A stretch of DNA of 64,000 nucleotides from Micromonospora pattaloongensis. GTDB taxonomy: Bacteria; Actinomycetota; Actinomycetes; Mycobacteriales; Micromonosporaceae. Where the stretch lies: NCBI RefSeq assembly GCF_900107255.1, contig NZ_FNPH01000005.1, positions 62,001 through 126,000 of the forward strand, read 5' to 3'. The translations under genes were made by a program, and so were the position numbers. This document shows, one piece after another, positions 62,233 through 64,000 of this stretch (positions are counted from its first letter, which is position 1; each line of letters begins with the position of its first letter). The notes below the pieces were generated by a model. It was not told the DNA's origin. It did not search any database and saw nothing but the letters and a program-made list of their open reading frames with translations.

Positions 62233-63492
62233 ATGACCCCTCGGACGTGGGCGGCGGTGACCCTCGCCGGTCTCGTCGTCGCGTTGGCGGTCGCGGCGCT
62301 GCTGCTGGTGCCGTGGACCCGTCCGCCCGCGCCGCGCGCCGATCAGCTCGCCGCGCTGCGGGACCTGCCGGCCCAGCAGGTGGCGCGGGGTCGGGCGTTC
62401 CACGCGGCCCTGCGGCCCGGCGGCTACGCCGCGCTGCTCCTCGGCCTCGTCGTGGCGCTGGCGCTCGGCCTGACGCCGCTGGGCGCGAAGATGATCACCC
62501 TGGCCGGCCGCCCCTTCGGCGACCACTGGATCGCCCAGGCGGTCGTCGGCGGGTTGGCGGTGGTGCTGCTGGCCGACGTGCTGACGCTGCCGTTCGCGGC
62601 GTGGCGGCACGCCGTCGTCGACCGCTACGGCCTGTCGACGCAGAGTTGGGGCGGCTGGGCGGTGGACGTGCTCAAGTCGTACGCGATCACCGCCGTGATC
62701 GGGGCCGTCGCGCTGCTCGGCTTCTACACCGTGATCCGGCTGGCGCCGCGCTGGTGGTGGGCGTTCGGCGCCGCGGGCGCGGCCGCCCTGGTCGTGCTCC
62801 TGTCGTTCGTCCTGCCGGTGCTGGTCGAGCCGGTCTTCAACAAGTTCACGCCGATGGAGCCGGGCCCGCTGCGCACCGAGCTGATCGCGCTCGCCGAACG
62901 CGACGGCGTGCCGGTGCGCACCGTGCTGGTCGCCGACGCGTCCCGGCGGACCCGCGCCGTCAACGCCTACGTCTCGGGGATCGGGCCGACCCGCCGGATC
63001 GTCGTCTACGACACGCTGCTGCGGGAGGCGCCGCCCGGCGAGGTGGTCGCGGTGGCGGCGCACGAGCTGGGGCACGCGAAGGACCGCGATGTGCTCGCCG
63101 GGACGCTGCTGGGCGCGCTCGGCGCGGCGGCCGTCGTCGTCGGGCTCTACCTGCTCGGGTCGTGGCGCGGGCTGTTGCGGGCGGCGGGGGTGGAGTCGAT
63201 AGCCGAGCCCCGGGCGTTCGCGCTGATCGTCGCGGTCGTCACCGTCGCGGGGCTGCTGTCGACGCCGCTGCAGGCCTTCGTGTCGCGGCGGGTGGAGGCA
63301 CGCGCCGACGCGCACGCGCTCGCGTTGACCGGCGACCCGGCGGCGTTCGAGGCGATGCAGCGCCGGCTCGCCGGGATCAATCTCAGCGACCCGGACCCGC
63401 CGCGCTGGGAGTACCTCTACTCCGCCACCCATCCCTCCACGGTGGAGCGGATCGCGGCGGCGCGGGCGCACGCGCGGAAGGCGGGCCGGTGA
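62233..63492 (+). CDS. M48 (Ste24/HtpX-like) membrane metalloprotease
   Basis: A 419-residue zinc protease with a multi-pass N-terminal membrane region and the zinc motif H277-E278-L-G-H281 in VAVAAHELGHAKDRD. The distal ligand Glu is probably in RRVEARADAHALALTGDP. The domain order and length match CAAX-protease-like (Ste24) proteins, longer than HtpX. It may remove damaged membrane proteins. The ATG is preceded by AGGAGCG. The stop overlaps the pimB start (GTGA), so the two are translationally coupled. Confidence 0.88.
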   Translation: MTPRTWAAVTLAGLVVALAVAALLLVPWTRPPAPRADQLAALRDLPAQQVARGRAFHAALRPGGYAALLLGLVVALALGLTPLGAKMITLAGRPFGDHWIAQAVVGGLAVVLLADVLTLPFAAWRHAVVDRYGLSTQSWGGWAVDVLKSYAITAVIGAVALLGFYTVIRLAPRWWWAFGAAGAAALVVLLSFVLPVLVEPVFNKFTPMEPGPLRTELIALAERDGVPVRTVLVADASRRTRAVNAYVSGIGPTRRIVVYDTLLREAPPGEVVAVAAHELGHAKDRDVLAGTLLGALGAAAVVVGLYLLGSWRGLLRAAGVESIAEPRAFALIVAVVTVAGLLSTPLQAFVSRRVEARADAHALALTGDPAAFEAMQRRLAGINLSDPDPPRWEYLYSATHPSTVERIAAARAHARKAGR

Positions 63493-64000
63493 ACCGTACG
63501 CTGCTGGTGACCAACGACTTCCCGCCGCGGCCGGGCGGGATCCAGTCGTTCGTGCACAATCTCGCGCTGCGCCAACCCGCCGGCTCGCTGGTGGTCTACG
63601 CGTCGACCTGGCGGGGGGCGGAGAAGTTCGACGCCGACCAGCCGTTCGAGGTGGTCCGGGAGCCGACGAAGGTGCTGCTGCCCACTCCGGCGATCGCCCG
63701 CCGCGCCGCGCAACTCGCCCGGGAGCACGGCTGCGACACCGTCTGGTTCGGCGCGGCCGCCCCGCTGGGGCTGCTCGCCGCCGGGCTGCGGCGGCGGGCC
63801 GGGATCACCCGGGCGGTCGCCCAGACGCACGGGCACGAGGTCGGCTGGGCCGCGCTGCCGGGTGCGCGTACGGCGTTGCGGCGGATCGGGCGCGGCGTCG
63901 ACGTGGTCACGTACCTCGGCGAGTACACGCGGGTGCGGCTGGACCGCGCGCTGCACGGGCTGACCGATCTGCAGCGGCTGGCGCCGGGGGTGGACGTCGA
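63489..64000 (+). CDS. pimB: Phosphatidyl-myo-inositol mannosyltransferase PimB'-like (5' part)
   Basis: The N-terminal ~170 residues of a GT-B fold, GT4 mannosyltransferase; the rest lies outside the window. The opening LLVTNDFPPRPGGIQSFVHNLA, the TVWFGAAAPLGLLA block, THGHEVGWAALPGAR and DVVTYLGEYTRVR match mycobacterial PimB' (Rv2188c), which adds the second mannose to phosphatidylinositol mannoside using GDP-mannose at the membrane's inner face. The start GTG 63489 overlaps the M48 stop. Naming as PimB' rather than a related GT4 rests on these shared blocks. Confidence 0.87.
   Translation, partial: MNRTLLVTNDFPPRPGGIQSFVHNLALRQPAGSLVVYASTWRGAEKFDADQPFEVVREPTKVLLPTPAIARRAAQLAREHGCDTVWFGAAAPLGLLAAGLRRRAGITRAVAQTHGHEVGWAALPGARTALRRIGRGVDVVTYLGEYTRVRLDRALHGLTDLQRLAPGVDV

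Overview
The window is very GC-rich actinobacterial chromosome (roughly 72-75% G+C by eye). It has GTG/TTG starts, many leaderless promoters (TANNNT placed 6-7 nt before the start codon) and gene content that points to Micromonosporaceae (Micromonospora/Salinispora type). The genus-level placement is inference from protein similarity and gene order recalled from memory. It is mostly a housekeeping segment. Gene order closely follows the Mycobacterium tuberculosis block from glnA1 (Rv2220) to pimB' (Rv2188c): glnA - DUF4191 - lipA/lipB - TIGR01777 SDR - sucB/dlaT - pepA - gcvT - cobS/cobT - glycerate kinase - erpA - adenosine kinase - ctaC/ctaF - trpD/ctaE/qcrCAB - DEDDh/GIY-YIG nuclease - pimB.

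Layout. 1-8.2 kb: end of an MptB-like mannosyltransferase, a PLP decarboxylase, glutamine synthetase with a GlnR-type operator, DUF4191, and a small ORF in front of a large AAA/LuxR regulator. 8.2-20.9 kb: lipoate and NAD metabolism (lipA, nadE, lipB), a GT-C-like membrane protein, a CooC-like ATPase with a small partner behind a metalloregulator-like box, a TIGR01777 SDR, sucB and lpd (2-oxoacid dehydrogenase E2/E3, the clients of LipA/LipB), and pepA. 21-28.4 kb: gcvT (also lipoyl-linked), a DUF2314-like protein, cobS and a fused cobU-cobT, an M50 protease and an aldo/keto reductase. 28.4-37.6 kb: a 1200-aa Pro-rich/TPR/WG-repeat protein, an XRE-cupin regulator divergent from azlCD, DUF3043, murA and nadA. 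37.6-50.4 kb: glycerate kinase, erpA, adenosine kinase, tusA/cysteine desulfurase, then the respiratory genes ctaC, ctaF, ctaG, ctaE and qcrCAB (cytochrome bcc-aa3 branch; ctaD is not in the window), with trpD and a receiver-like protein between them. 50.4-54.7 kb: an accessory patch of lower GC with three small exported proteins, a hydrolase, an IS5-family remnant and a small membrane protein. 54.8-64 kb: an Lrp-type ligand-binding protein, a nucleotidyltransferase, a Nudix hydrolase, a Rel/SpoT homologue, the DEDDh/GIY-YIG nuclease, an NYN protein, a Cys-rich small protein, an M48 protease and the start of pimB.

The most interesting non-coding signal is a dispersed family of four imperfect palindromes (about 64-81 bp, shared core GATCTTG..TTATGGC, related asymmetric loop in at least three), each lying just 3' of a gene. 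Other points worth a look are the GlnR box at glnA, a Zur/Fur-like box in front of the CooC-like pair, eight leaderless starts that set the annotated start codons, the fused CobU-CobT with a (GGAASA)6 linker, the WG/TPR protein with a possible leader ORF, and a receiver domain lacking its usual Lys. I see no tRNA, rRNA or CRISPR array.
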